64,000 nt of DNA, from positions 79,205,104 to 79,269,103 of the forward strand of contig NC_034410.1 in assembly GCF_002078875.1 (NCBI RefSeq), in the 5' to 3' direction. The DNA comes from Numida meleagris. Lineage: Eukaryota > Chordata > Aves > Galliformes > Numididae. Both the position numbers and the translations under genes were made by a program. This document shows positions 25,801 to 36,760 of this stretch, piece after piece. The number at the start of each line of letters is the position of its first letter. The stretch's first letter is position 1. The notes beneath the pieces are model-generated. The model had not been told where the DNA came from and searched no databases. It saw only the letters and a list, made by a program, of their open reading frames with translations.

Positions 25801-26284
25801 TCTCCTGTTCCCCATCCTGTGCACTTGGGAGAAGCCATCTCAATAGGGAATTGCCTGAATGTTTATTTCATGCGTGGTGCTTATCTCAGCCAGCTCCTAT
25901 TTTTGTACATGTTGTGTCTAAAGAAGGATGCACAGGAAAGCATGCCCTGGGCAGCTAGGATTAAGCACTAGGAAGGTAGCTGGTGGTAATGCCTCCAAAA
26001 TTGGCATGCAGCATTTTGAGCATGTGCTTACTGGGGCTACTGAATATGCTTAGTATAGCTGGTACTTTCCCAGAGCAACTGCAGCTTTGCTCCTTTTCTT
26101 GGCCGCCCGTACTTCTGTACTCAGACAGAGCTTCCTCAGATGCCATCTTTCTGAAGAACTCTTCCCACCTTCTCCAGCATTCCCACTTCACATGTTCTTG
26201 CTCCCTACCATTTCTATTTTGTGGGTGGAAGGCTCCCTGCTCAGCCACCCTTCTCCCAACTCGAGGTTGGGGTCTGGAGGGGAC

Positions 26285-26320
26285 CTGCTCTTCCCTCCAT
26301 CTCTGCTCTTCCCTCCATCT
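26285..26320. repeat. Exact 18-base tandem duplication
   Basis: The unit CTGCTCTTCCCTCCATCT occurs twice without a mismatch, and a third copy begins (CTGCT) before the match ends. It looks like a recent local slippage event. Confidence 0.9.
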
Positions 26321-28899
26321 CTGCTGCACCCCAAAGGATCAGTCCTGGGTGAGGCAGCTCCCCTCGGTGCCTCCTTCACACCCTGTCCCTGGCGAAAAAC
26401 CCTTTTTTTGTTGCAGAACAAGAGCTTCTCCCCTCCTGCTGCTCTGCGCTGCCTTTGCTTCTCCCCAGAACGAGCGGAGCTGTGGGGGAGGGAGGCACAG
26501 AAAAAGCACTCCCTTGCGCAGGGAGGATCTGCAGGCACTCGGTGCTTTTGTTATATAAAATTTTAAGAGTGGATTTGCAAATATTCAACACTGATGTCAC
26601 ATCTACAAAGGTGGAAAGGCTCTGAAAGAGGAGCCCTGGGCCAAACATATTTCAGGGTAAGAGGGGAAAGGGGCAGAGATGTGCTTAATTATATTAAGCA
26701 TCCTGTGTTATCTTCTGTTGATATTTGTATGTAGGGCACAAGTATTTGTGAAATGTTAAAACCCCAGTAAAGGAACAGCTTCAGAAAGATGTCTCTAGAT
26801 GCATATTTATTTTTTTAAAGAGAGTACATAGCTATAAAAGTCTCCAGCCAATTTTTTATTGTTATTTTGTTAGACTGCCTGTGCATTTCTTTGCAAAACG
26901 AGCTAATAAAGCGAAGAAAACTGATGACACTGGTGCTTGGACAGCTATCAGAGGAAAAGAATAAAGTATTAGTGTAGGGAGAGAACTGAAACATTTCCAG
27001 AACTCCATTAACAGAATGAGAAGTGGTTTTAGAGAAGATGAGCTTCTATATTAGGAAAGCTTTACTTATTTCCTCTGAGATTCTGCCAGTCCCGGGGGAG
27101 AAAGAAAAGGCAGTGGTGGGGGCAGGAGTAGAAAAGCAGCAAAGAGGCAGGAATCGAGTGGATGATGTGGAGAAAAATACTTTGCCACTGTTTATGCAGG
27201 ATAAAGTGGGGATCCTGCCTGAGCATGCAGAGCTTTCTGAAGTTGCACCTGCCACACAGTTCTCCTGCAGCCTTTTGGGTCAGAGGTGCCTTGGGGACAA
27301 CATCCTTTGCCCTTGCAGCCAGTGGAGCCGTCTGAGCAGAGAGGATGACACCAGCCACTGCCGCACACCCTGTGCTGAGCAGGCACAGCAGCAGGGTGTG
27401 GAGCTGCACAAAAGTACCCACCTAGAGTAGGGCACGTGGCAGAGCAAGAAGTCAGTGGACAAGCGTCCTCTGCATGACTGTGCTGTGGCAGCAGGAGCAG
27501 CTGGGAGCTGAAGTGACAGCAGCAATTAAAGACAAGAGCAGCTAGAATCTGTTGATGTGCTGCTGCAAGTGAGATCTGTATTTACAATAGCTGAAAGAGA
27601 TTCAAAGGAAATTTCTGCTCCACCCCTCTTACTCAAGACATTTTGCAGCTCTTTATTTTTAAATTTCAGTGTCTTTACTCTTCAGTTTGCTGGTTCTCCA
27701 CGTTTGTGCAAGTCCTACTCATAACAGTGTGTAAAACAAGACGTAAGAAGATAGGCAAAAACAATTATAACCTCCTCCCTCAAAAACCTGCATGGTATTG
27801 GAGGCAATCATATTTCCAGTTTGTTATCTAAAGAAAAAATTCAATTTCATTTCCACTTGATGCCTTTAAGTAGGAAAGAAGATCCGTGGCAAAGAAAAAC
27901 ATCTTATAAAAATGCAAAAATGATGGGGATGAGAGGAGGGAACGGTTTACTATAATGACTGTAACTTACTGTAGTTGTAGAAAGAAAGATCATAATTTGC
28001 TGCACAATCAAAGCATGACGCCACAGTTAACACTTAGGCAAAACTGGCCCCAGTGAGCTTTCTGATCTCACACGCTGCTTTCCTCCATCTTGGTCATCCA
28101 CGCTTACCAATGCATTCATCAGACACAGATGAATTTATGGCACTCTGGTTTGCTGGAGTTTTACACCTCATTTTTATGCATGTAAGCCACCAGGCAAGCT
28201 ACAGCAGTAGTTCTGCAATCAGCGCATCAGTGCATGGGGAAGGGGCAGCAAAGTAGGGAGATGCAATTAAATATGACATGAAGTGTAGCAGCTCAGCATA
28301 CACAAAGCCTCTTCTTATGTTGCAAAGCAGAAGAGGTTCATCCAAACTGAGAACAGAGAATCTCTCCATCATCATCACAAGGAGAGATCAGACATCCAAC
28401 CAGGAACTCCTACAGCGGTTGGAACAAAACCCAAAGATGAAGATTATATTGCCTGAGACCCATGGCATCTCAGACTTCTGATGAAGCATTTCCCTAGTAC
28501 GTACAGCGCCTCAATTCAATACTTGTAATGACCCTGCCATGTAGATTTTGAGCTAATCTACGTTTCTACCTCCGAGCGATAAGAATATTAATTAATTAAC
28601 CCTCCCACCTGCCTAGGAAGGAGAACAAAGACAAATGAGGGAGCATGCTTTGGAGGAATGCAAATATGATAATAGAGAAATCAGCATAAAGAAGATAGGG
28701 TTTCATACATGTATTTAAGTCTGTCCATGTTAAAGACAAACACGAGAAATGCAATGCTATTAATGTATCAAGGAGCCCATCAAAGCAAAGAAATATACAT
28801 CAGATAGGGTTGTGAGAGGGAAATTCTGACTTAGATTTTACTCGAATGGCTGCTTGAACACAGTACAAATTTTTCAGTTCTGCTTCATGCACATGGACT

Positions 28900-29105
28900 G
28901 GGTTTGACATCTTCTGGAAAGAATCCATGTGTCATCCTCAGTTACGCAACTCCTGGGTGACCATGAAGCTCTGATCTGCTGTGGGCTCTGTGTTGCTCGT
29001 TGCTGTATATCCGCACACAATTTCTCAAATTCTTTACAGATGTCAACAACTCTAATGTCTTCCAGCCGTCAATGGATTGCCTCAGAACGAGAGGCTTCGT
29101 TCTCC
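28900..29105 (-). pseudogene. Possible decayed protein-coding remnant
   Basis: On the minus strand one frame carries a protein-like run: IWVENEASRSEAI, a stop, then RLEDIRVVDICKEFEKL and ADIQQRATQSPQQIRASW. The charged helix-like composition is unusual for intron DNA in this window, and there is one in-frame stop in about 75 codons. I do not recognise the family. It could be an old transposon, a retropseudogene, or chance. Confidence 0.3.
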
Positions 29106-30716
29106 ACCCAAATCTGAAGCTGGACAACATGACTTTAAACATGAGAGATGGAAGAGTCCCAGCTTTCCCAGGCTAGTTCACACAGTTCAGTGGCAAACTA
29201 CTCAAGTAAGCTAAGCAGGCTAAATGGAAAGCAGTTTCTTCCTTGTATAACAATTAGTCTTTATCCCTTAGAGCCTGTATTGCAGACTGTATGTATTTGT
29301 ATTGTGTTGTGGTTAAGTCCCCATATAACCCCTGCAATTATTCATCTAGATTCTGTAGCAATTTCTTGGAACTTCCTAGTTAAGACCTTTAGATGGAAGG
29401 TCATTCCCTCAAAAGCCTCTTCCATTTGTATTTGTTGGAAAACTCTTCTTAGTCCCCTGCATGAAATTTTATGTGAAAGAACAGACTTTGTTCCTTTTTA
29501 TCTTTATAACAGTTAGGAGAGTGAGCAAATTGCAGGTCTTTTCACACATTGCATAGGAGAGAGCAGGTCCAGAATATTCTGGTTCCAGACAGACATAAAC
29601 ATAGAAGCTTAATTCAACAGCTATTTACCCCCAGTTCACAATTTGCTACAAGGAATCCACGTACGGAAAAGATGATCCAGCAGAGAGAACAGCTAGGGGG
29701 ATTTGGTGTCTTATATTACTAAAAGGCAGTTGAAATCTACCTGAACAGAAGACAAGGTCTCCAGATGAGAACATTCAAGATCGCATTAAACTTAAAACCT
29801 TACCAGTCCTTCTAGACAAAGAAAGGAAAATCCTTTTTCTTTATTCTGGATAACGCACCTTTATATCAAGTAATTCTTCTTCATTTAATCATATGGCTTA
29901 GCAGTAGGATAGCCAAAGGTAAATGCAAAGGTGTGATGGATAATTCAGGCAAAAACAAACAGGTGACTTTGTCAGGCTTTCGTTTACTGCTACAGCCTGA
30001 ATGCTACACACACTTAAAAGACAATTTAGTATTCAGCTCCAACAGCAAGTCTCAATGCTGTACTCTATGCTTATGCTTTATAAAGCTGACCCTACTTTAA
30101 TGAGAGTACATAAGGAATTTTCATTCACTTTCAGTGGAAGTGAGGCCAGACCTCTGTAATTTACAGAAACAAATCTAGGCTTTCTCATGTTCGAGCACAA
30201 TTTCTGAGCAGATAGCTGACCTCATTTCCCTAGGCAGTTTTCTGACAGATAGGGAGCAATGTACCCTTACTTTCCTCAAGCTTCTTTTCATTAGTCTGTC
30301 TACCAGTTTAATATTGCATGGTGCAGAAGGTTCACTGGGAATGAAAATGCAACCAATATCTAGGTGAGCTCTGTCCTGTCACGTAAGCCGGGTTATAATG
30401 AATCACACATTTACAACCTAGTAAAACCCTCACACCATCTACTTCATTTTAAAGCTTGTTTTCGAGACGCATATGCTTTGTATTGTCCTTTAGGAGGAGT
30501 AAAAATTGATGGCTCTTTTATGAGCCTTGCAGAACTTCTACAACACCAGGTTCCCGGTCAGCGGAAGGCAGAGCAGCACAGCTGCCAGGCACTGGTACAA
30601 AAATGATTGCAGAGTTTCTTTTCCTTCCATCTTGGGGCCATTTCATGCAGGTCTTCACAGTAATACTGTAGTAACCTTTGTTGGTGCTTATTAGCTCTAA
30701 TGGATGGTGGATTTCA

Positions 30717-30749
30717 AGTTTGCAGACATTCTCAGGATGTCTGCAAACT
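30717..30749. repeat. Perfect 13-base inverted repeat (hairpin)
   Basis: Left arm AGTTTGCAGACAT (30717-30729), 7-base loop TCTCAGG, right arm ATGTCTGCAAACT (30737-30749). The arms pair without mismatch. The stem is too short for a typical microRNA precursor, and no mature sequence is recognised. Confidence 0.9.
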
Positions 30750-33700
30750 CTGTGATACCCTAGACATAGAGAGCATGTAAAATGAGCTAAATCAACACCA
30801 CACGTAATTATCTCATTGCTGTCCAGCCTTCTTTTAAGAAATCAGTTAGACCTTTTGATTGAAGTGCAATACATGTGTCTATTGCCATACATGCTAAAGT
30901 GCATGTGAAGTTGCCTGAAAGGACTAACAAGACAAAAAAACCCACTGATTTCCAGCAAAATTATTTTTAATTTGCTTTGCACACAGGTGATTACATATGT
31001 GGGGGAGAAGAGGGTTAGTGATGGAGAGGCAAGACAAAAGAAAAGGAAATCAGCTTGTGACCTGTGATTTTTATTTCAGGAATATATAATGGTGACAAGT
31101 AGGCTCCCTTGATTACTCAAGCCATATTAAATATGCTTAGGGCTTTTCCAATATCATTTCTTAGTTGTTTTTCTTGAAGGTTGTTCTGATCTCAAGAGAG
31201 AGAAACCATATCTCAAAACACAGATGACACAATACATAGGGAAAAATAGGTTTTGAAATAAGTCATTACAAGAATGAGTATTTAAATACTTTTTCTTTCT
31301 GATTACATTACTTAAAACAGGCGTGCAGTTTGTGGAGGTGAGGTGATTACAAGCAGCAAATCATCTCAATTGAATCAAACTGAATTAGACATCCTGCTGG
31401 CTGTACTCCTATGCTTAGACATTTACAGGGTTGGGCTGTTGCCTAGGGAATTGGCCTCATTAGGAAACCATATCATATATGAATATGACTATGGAGTCAT
31501 TTATACAGACAATGTCTGGCTATTCTTTTACGTTGCAGAATAAGAGAAATCCTACTTGTGCCAATTCTAATTTAAGTTTGGTCTTTGAACATTGGATGGG
31601 CAACAGAGAAAGGAAATGTCACATCATTTATAAGCATATCAATGATAAGGATTTGTTAAACATTCCATATTTCATGGTGGAAAGCACTTCAGTCTAGAAA
31701 TACGAGGATAATTGAGAGACTGTCTCAGGTTGCACATAGCTCTCTTCATTTTATTCAGTGAAAGTGCCTCTAAGCAGATCAAGACATCTAAATAAAAGCA
31801 TTAGTTTTGCCAACAGCAGTCAGATAAGTGTGTATGTATGCATATAAATATACATTTTTTAATATGTACACATAGATATATATCACTCATATTTTTTTTA
31901 ATTTAGCATTAATTTAAAATGCCCGAAGACATTTTCGCTTATTTTAAAAAACAAAGCAAAACGGAAACCTTCATCTAAGTCCAAGAATGGAAGTTGTACA
32001 ACAACCCAATTTCCATCCAAGTCAGAACCTGGATGGTGCTGAGTTTTGCACTGCTTTTATAATTGCGTACATGCAATGTTTTATATAAACATATATTTTT
32101 CGAAAGAATCTATTTAAACCAGGTTGAACTAGATCACTTATAAACCAGACGACATTTTTTAAAATCAATGTAAGAGCAACTCTGTTGTGTAGGCAAGCCC
32201 TTAAGAAGTGTCAAATGTGGGAAGCTGAAATTGTAGAAGTATTTATCCGATAGCATTAGCAGAGAGGTCTTCAACACCACTATTAGTTTAGAGTGGTAAT
32301 TTGTCAGTACTGCTAACTTTTGGGAGGGGTTAGTGTCTAGTTAAAACTAGTGATCCTCTCACTTGCCACCAGACAGAAAAATTAGGCATTATACATTTTT
32401 AAACTTGTTAAGATTCCCCTAGCCTAGCATGTAGGCATAAATATATAAGCACAGCCACCACATACTTAGCACCCAGACTTTACATCCACCAAAAATGAAT
32501 GTACAGTTTCCAAACAGAAAGGCTGATTAATGAAAATAATACTGATACATAAATAATATCTAAATACAGACATAATATAAACACCAGAATAGCTGATGGC
32601 AGATCTGCGAAAGAACATGGAGAGACTTCTCTGCTGACATTAGGAAATAACGTCTCTGAATGAAAGACTACCATCCGCCCAGGTTTGCCCACCATGCTAC
32701 AGCCCACTCTTTCTGGAGTTGAACAGCTCGTGCCCAATATTCTGGGGCTTTTGGGAAGCAGCTGATATGTAGTCTGATACAGGGACAGTGCACGTGCAGA
32801 CATAGCTGTTAGGAAAACAGACACATTTATTCAATTGTGATTCTTTCTAAGTGCATTTTCCCTCCCCAAATAAGAACTTCCTGATTAGACTTTTCTTTCC
32901 CATACAGTTTCATCAATCATCTTCTGCTGGAGAACAGCCAGGCACAACTCCCAGGCCTTTGCTCTGGGGCAAAGAGATCTTCAGTGAGCAAAACTTGGAA
33001 AGTCTCCAGGCAGGAGCAAGCTGCGATGTGTGTTTTATGCCCAATTCGTAATTCTGTCTACAAGATCCTGAGATAATCTAATCTTCACAGAGAAAGATAG
33101 GCTGTCAGTGAGAATATTTTAATTTCACCTATTAAAAAGGGAGAAAGGCCATGACACATCAGCTAAACAGATTAAAGGTGTGGGGATCTTTGCAGGGGAG
33201 ATAAGCTGATGAGCAGTAGCTTTATAAAGTAAGAAGGAAGCTAGAAGCAGGAGAAGATCTAAATGGAGTGACACTAATTATTAAAATAACAATTTGTTTT
33301 AAGAGTTGAATGGGTTGTGGAGAGATGACCTTAAAAATCACCTCGTTTTGGTACTTCTGCTTTTGATTTTACAATTCACAGTGTTAATGCATACTGAACC
33401 AACCCCCCTTAAATTATACAGCTGTTTATCATTAATACAATTATACTAGTGAATTTGCATTATGACATGAATAAAACTAATGTCACAAAATACCATGTCA
33501 GCACTTCCACCATCTAATTTCATCTTCTTTAACATACAGAGGAACAAGAAGGCTCTGAGCCTCTGGTTAGTTTCTCATGCAAGTCCTGACCGCCTTCTGC
33601 CTACATCTTCCGCGTATGGGAACTTATTGCTTTGCTCTCTTCTGCTTATTTCCATGGAGCTGCCACCTGTAACAGGCCCGCCTGGAAAAAAAAGACCAAA

Positions 33701-34364
33701 AAAAACCCACTCAAAACCCTATAAGCACGTTACTTGGGCTGCCCTCTTGCTTTTTTCTACCCTTCCAGTCAGGCATGATTTTAACAGGTTCTATCTTGAG
33801 AAGCACTAAATCCAGAAACCAGTATTTTATGCCATCTGGAAGCTTGATATCCTTGTTTTTCAAATGGCTTACAAAAATATATCTAATTCTAAATACAAAC
33901 TGTGGCTGCTAAATTCCAATTCAGATCAAAATAAAAACTAATAGAATTGAGGTAAATAGAAGAGCAGATCCATTGCAATGCACTGGGCAACTGGAAGAAT
34001 CAGCACAGAAGAGATGTCTGAGAACTGCTGATGGGCTGGAACAGGGAAGACATTTTCCAGACAAGAACAACCTGAACATGTAGAAATGTTCTTGCAGCCC
34101 CAAGACAGAGCGAGGCAAGCTGTGCCAAACAGGACGTTGGGCACAGGCCTGAGGGCAGGCGGCAGGATGCTTGCAGCACTCTCAGAGCAGACACAAGCAC
34201 CCAGCGGCATGCACAGAACAGAGGAGCCAGCAAAGAAGCTCAAGCAGGGAGTCAGAAGCCTTTTTATTGCAAAACACCAAGCAGATTTGAAGAGGGGAAG
34301 AGGTGGGAGCTCTGGAGGCTGGAAAGGAAGGTTCACTGATTGTTCTGAGGAAGAGGAGAAGGCA
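30750..34364. other. Unannotated interval
   Basis: About 3.6 kb, mostly AT-rich. From 33938 to 34364 the minus strand has a 145-codon frame and, near 34260, an AATAAA reading leftward. I see no splice chain to support a gene. Confidence 0.4.
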
Positions 34365-34436
34365 CATAGAATCATAGAATCATAGAATCATAGAATCATA
34401 GAATCATAGAATCATAGAATCATAGAATCATAGAAT
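34365..34436. repeat. (CATAGAAT)9, CR1 terminal octamer array
   Basis: Nine exact copies of an 8-base unit, 72 bases with no mismatch. This is the reverse complement of the (ATTCTATG)n 3' end of CR1. Typical CR1 ends carry two to four units, so this copy is expanded. Confidence 0.98.
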
Positions 34437-35187
34437 GGCGTGGGTTGAAAAGGACCTCAAAGATCATCGAGTTTCAACCCCCCTGCTGTAGTCAGGGTTG
34501 CTAACCACTAGACTAGGCTGCCCAGAGCCACGTCCAGCCTGGCCTTGAATGCCTCCAGGGCACAACCTCTCTGGGCAACCTGTTCCAGTGTGTCACCACC
34601 CTCTGAGTGAAAAACCTCCTCCTAATATCCAACCTAAATCTCCCCTGTCTTAGTTTAAAACCATTCCCCCTTGTCCTATCACTATCAACCCATGTAAACA
34701 GTTGTACTCCCTCCTGTTTATATGCTCCCTTCAAGTACTGGAAGGCCACAATGAGGTATTCCTGGAGCCTTCTCCTCTCCAACCTAAACAAGCCCAGTTC
34801 CCTCAACCTTTCTTCTTAGGAGAGGTGCTCCAGCCCTCTGATCATCTTGGTGGCCCTCCTCTGGACCCGTTCCAAGAGCTCTGTGTCTTTCTTGTACTGG
34901 GGGCCCCAGGCCTGGATGCAGTACTCCAGATGGGGCCTCGCAAGAGCTGAGTAGAGGGGGACAATCACCTCCCTCTCCCTGCTGGCCACTCCTCTTTTAA
35001 TGCAGCCCTGAACATAGTTGGCCTTCTGGGCTGCCAGCACACACTGCTGGCTCATGTCCAGCTTCTTGTCCACCAGGACCCCCAAGTCCTTCTCTGCAGG
35101 GAGTAGGATTCGGGATTTTGGCCAGCCTCCTGGGAGAGCTGCAAGTGCAGGAGCTGCAAGACTGCCCTGCTGCTGCTCCACATCCAT
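34437..35187 (-). mobile_element. CR1 LINE, 5'-truncated, relatively well preserved
   Basis: Minus-strand CR1 whose 3' end is the octamer array on its left. Going right, it contains the 3' untranslated region, then pol C-terminal sequence: [18 protein letters not shown] (minus strand, about 34555-34615), [15 protein letters not shown], and further upstream [19 protein letters not shown] and [19 protein letters not shown]. The block [18 protein letters not shown] near the right edge follows the reverse-transcriptase core. The frame is open over a 123-codon and a 97-codon stretch with few breaks, so it is among the younger CR1 copies here. The catalytic core (YADD-type motif) is absent, and it cannot move on its own. 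Confidence 0.95.
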
Positions 35188-35410
35188 AGAATCATAGAAT
35201 CATTGAAGTTGGAGAAGACCTCTAAGATCATGTAGTTTGACCATCAGCTCATCCCCACCATGCCCACTAACCATGTCCCTCAGTGCCACATCTACCCTTT
35301 TATCTCACACCTCCAGGGACGGTGACTCCACTACCTCCCTGGGCACCCTGTTCCAGTGCCTCACCCCTCTTTCTGAGAAGAAATTGTTCCTAATATCCAA
35401 CCTGAGTCCA
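35186..35410 (-). mobile_element. Second CR1 LINE 3' end, adjoining the first
   Basis: Begins with 'catagaatcatagaatcatt' and continues as the reverse complement of a different CR1 3' end ('gttggagaagacctctaaga' and 'accctgttccagtgcctcac'). It stops around 'ctaatatccaacctgagtcc'. It abuts the 5'-truncated end of the previous CR1 with no spacer. The two copies differ in sequence, so they come from two insertions and not a duplication. Confidence 0.9.
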
Positions 35411-36369
35411 GGGGCAGAGTTCCTTGCCTTGGATGCTAGGAACAACTCCAGCCGGAAAGCCAACTTCCCAAGCTTGGCACAGGGTTTAAAGCTTCATGGA
35501 ATATTTCTCTTTGGTATGTGTGTGCATAAATGTGTGGATATATACACATAAACACACTTTTTGTTCTCTGTCTTTTCACAGTTGCAGTAAAAATAATCAA
35601 TGGCATTGCCAGCTACCCTTGAGCTTGCTGACTTCTTAAAGATAGGCACTGGTGCTTCCATGGTACCTCCTCAGCCAGCACAGCAAGCACAGCAAGGAGG
35701 TAAAAGGCAGGCAAAAAAAATGCACAGTAGAAATAAATAAAAGTTAAACTCCAATAAAGGAACCATTCATCTTCTCTATTCTGTTATTCTTGGGTACAAT
35801 ATAAAACCAGTGTCCTGTTCCTGAATAAAAGTAATTGCACTACAGGGTTGGTTTTTTTTTTTTTTTTTAAGAAGAAGAAGAAAATGAGGACTACTCATGG
35901 TTACATAATGGACAAGAAAAAAATTATTCTGGCTGCAGTTGTGAGAAGTTTACAAAAACTTGGAGAGAGAAGGGAATTTTCCACTGTCTGATGTCTTTGG
36001 GAGTTATTGTGGAAGTATAGGAGCGTTGGGTTGAGAACACTTCTTAGAATTGCAGCCAATTAGAACTTCTAGTTACTTTAATCCAAAGTGAGCTGCAGGC
36101 AGCCCTTTTGCAAAGTTCAAATCTGCTATTCTAGTTAGGTGCTTTCAGAAAAGTACATTAGGCATATGCAGGCTGAGGGAGAGAACACTGAATTCTGTGA
36201 ATGGGCTAACCCCACTCCCTGCAAAGGAAAGGGAATTCTCCCACTGCTTTGGCTGGAAGGAGAGCTCTCCCCATTACTGCTGCAGCACGTATTTGAGCAG
36301 GAGACCTTCCAAACCTGACCAAACATTATTTTAAAAAACGAGCCATTGATCTGTAAATACATCCCCAGA
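35411..36369. other. Unannotated interval
   Basis: Ordinary AT-rich sequence. It holds a T17 run followed by GAA triplets at 35852-35884. No gene is seen. Confidence 0.4.
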
Positions 36370-36760
36370 TGTTCATCCTGAATTTGCAGTATTCAGCATG
36401 CTGAGCCTAATTGTCCATTCAAATCACCCTAGCTGAGGAGTTGCCTGCTCAAGGGAGTTACCATATGCCAATATAAAACCTGTTTTAAGTGACTGGAGAA
36501 TCAAGCCTACGCTGTTTTACTTTACATTGCTATGCATTGCTCTAATCTGAGTGAGAAATAATTGCAAACGTTTTAGCTGTGAAAGAATAAGGAGTCATAA
36601 AACCTTCAATCATATTTTAATATGCAGTCACACTCTACTTGCATAAATAGGAATTGGAATAATTATAAAGACATCATTTTTAATTGTCACTCATCGTTCA
36701 GTTGACTCCTTAAGTAGAACACACATTTAATTAATGCCTTAGATTTTAGTGTCAATTACC
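36370..36760. promoter_or_regulatory. Candidate conserved non-coding element
   Basis: Repeat-free AT-rich sequence with TTAATTAATG near 36728, CATATTTTAATATGCA near 36611-36626 and several TAATTG/CAATTA words, similar in texture to vertebrate developmental enhancers. It has no open frame of note. This is composition-based inference only. Confidence 0.25.

Larger units (their letters stand above)
22801..30716. other. Unannotated interval
   Basis: About 7.9 kb with no confirmed gene. It includes a GC-richer patch at 24460-24870 with a 133-codon reverse frame, another at 26090-26560 with open frames on both strands, A-runs near 25121-25139 and 25181-25194, and an AT microsatellite near 25450-25480. 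None has a recognisable protein motif. A possible decayed coding frame at 28900-29100 is listed separately. Confidence 0.4.

Noticed and set aside
32480..32824. 114-codon minus-strand frame after TTTTCCTAACAG
   Set aside because: The acceptor is fair, but no good donor is found and the end of the frame is AT-rich, intron-like sequence.
34361..34440. Octamer array considered as a CRISPR or satellite
   Set aside because: The unit is 8 bases without spacers and is the known CR1 3' terminal repeat.
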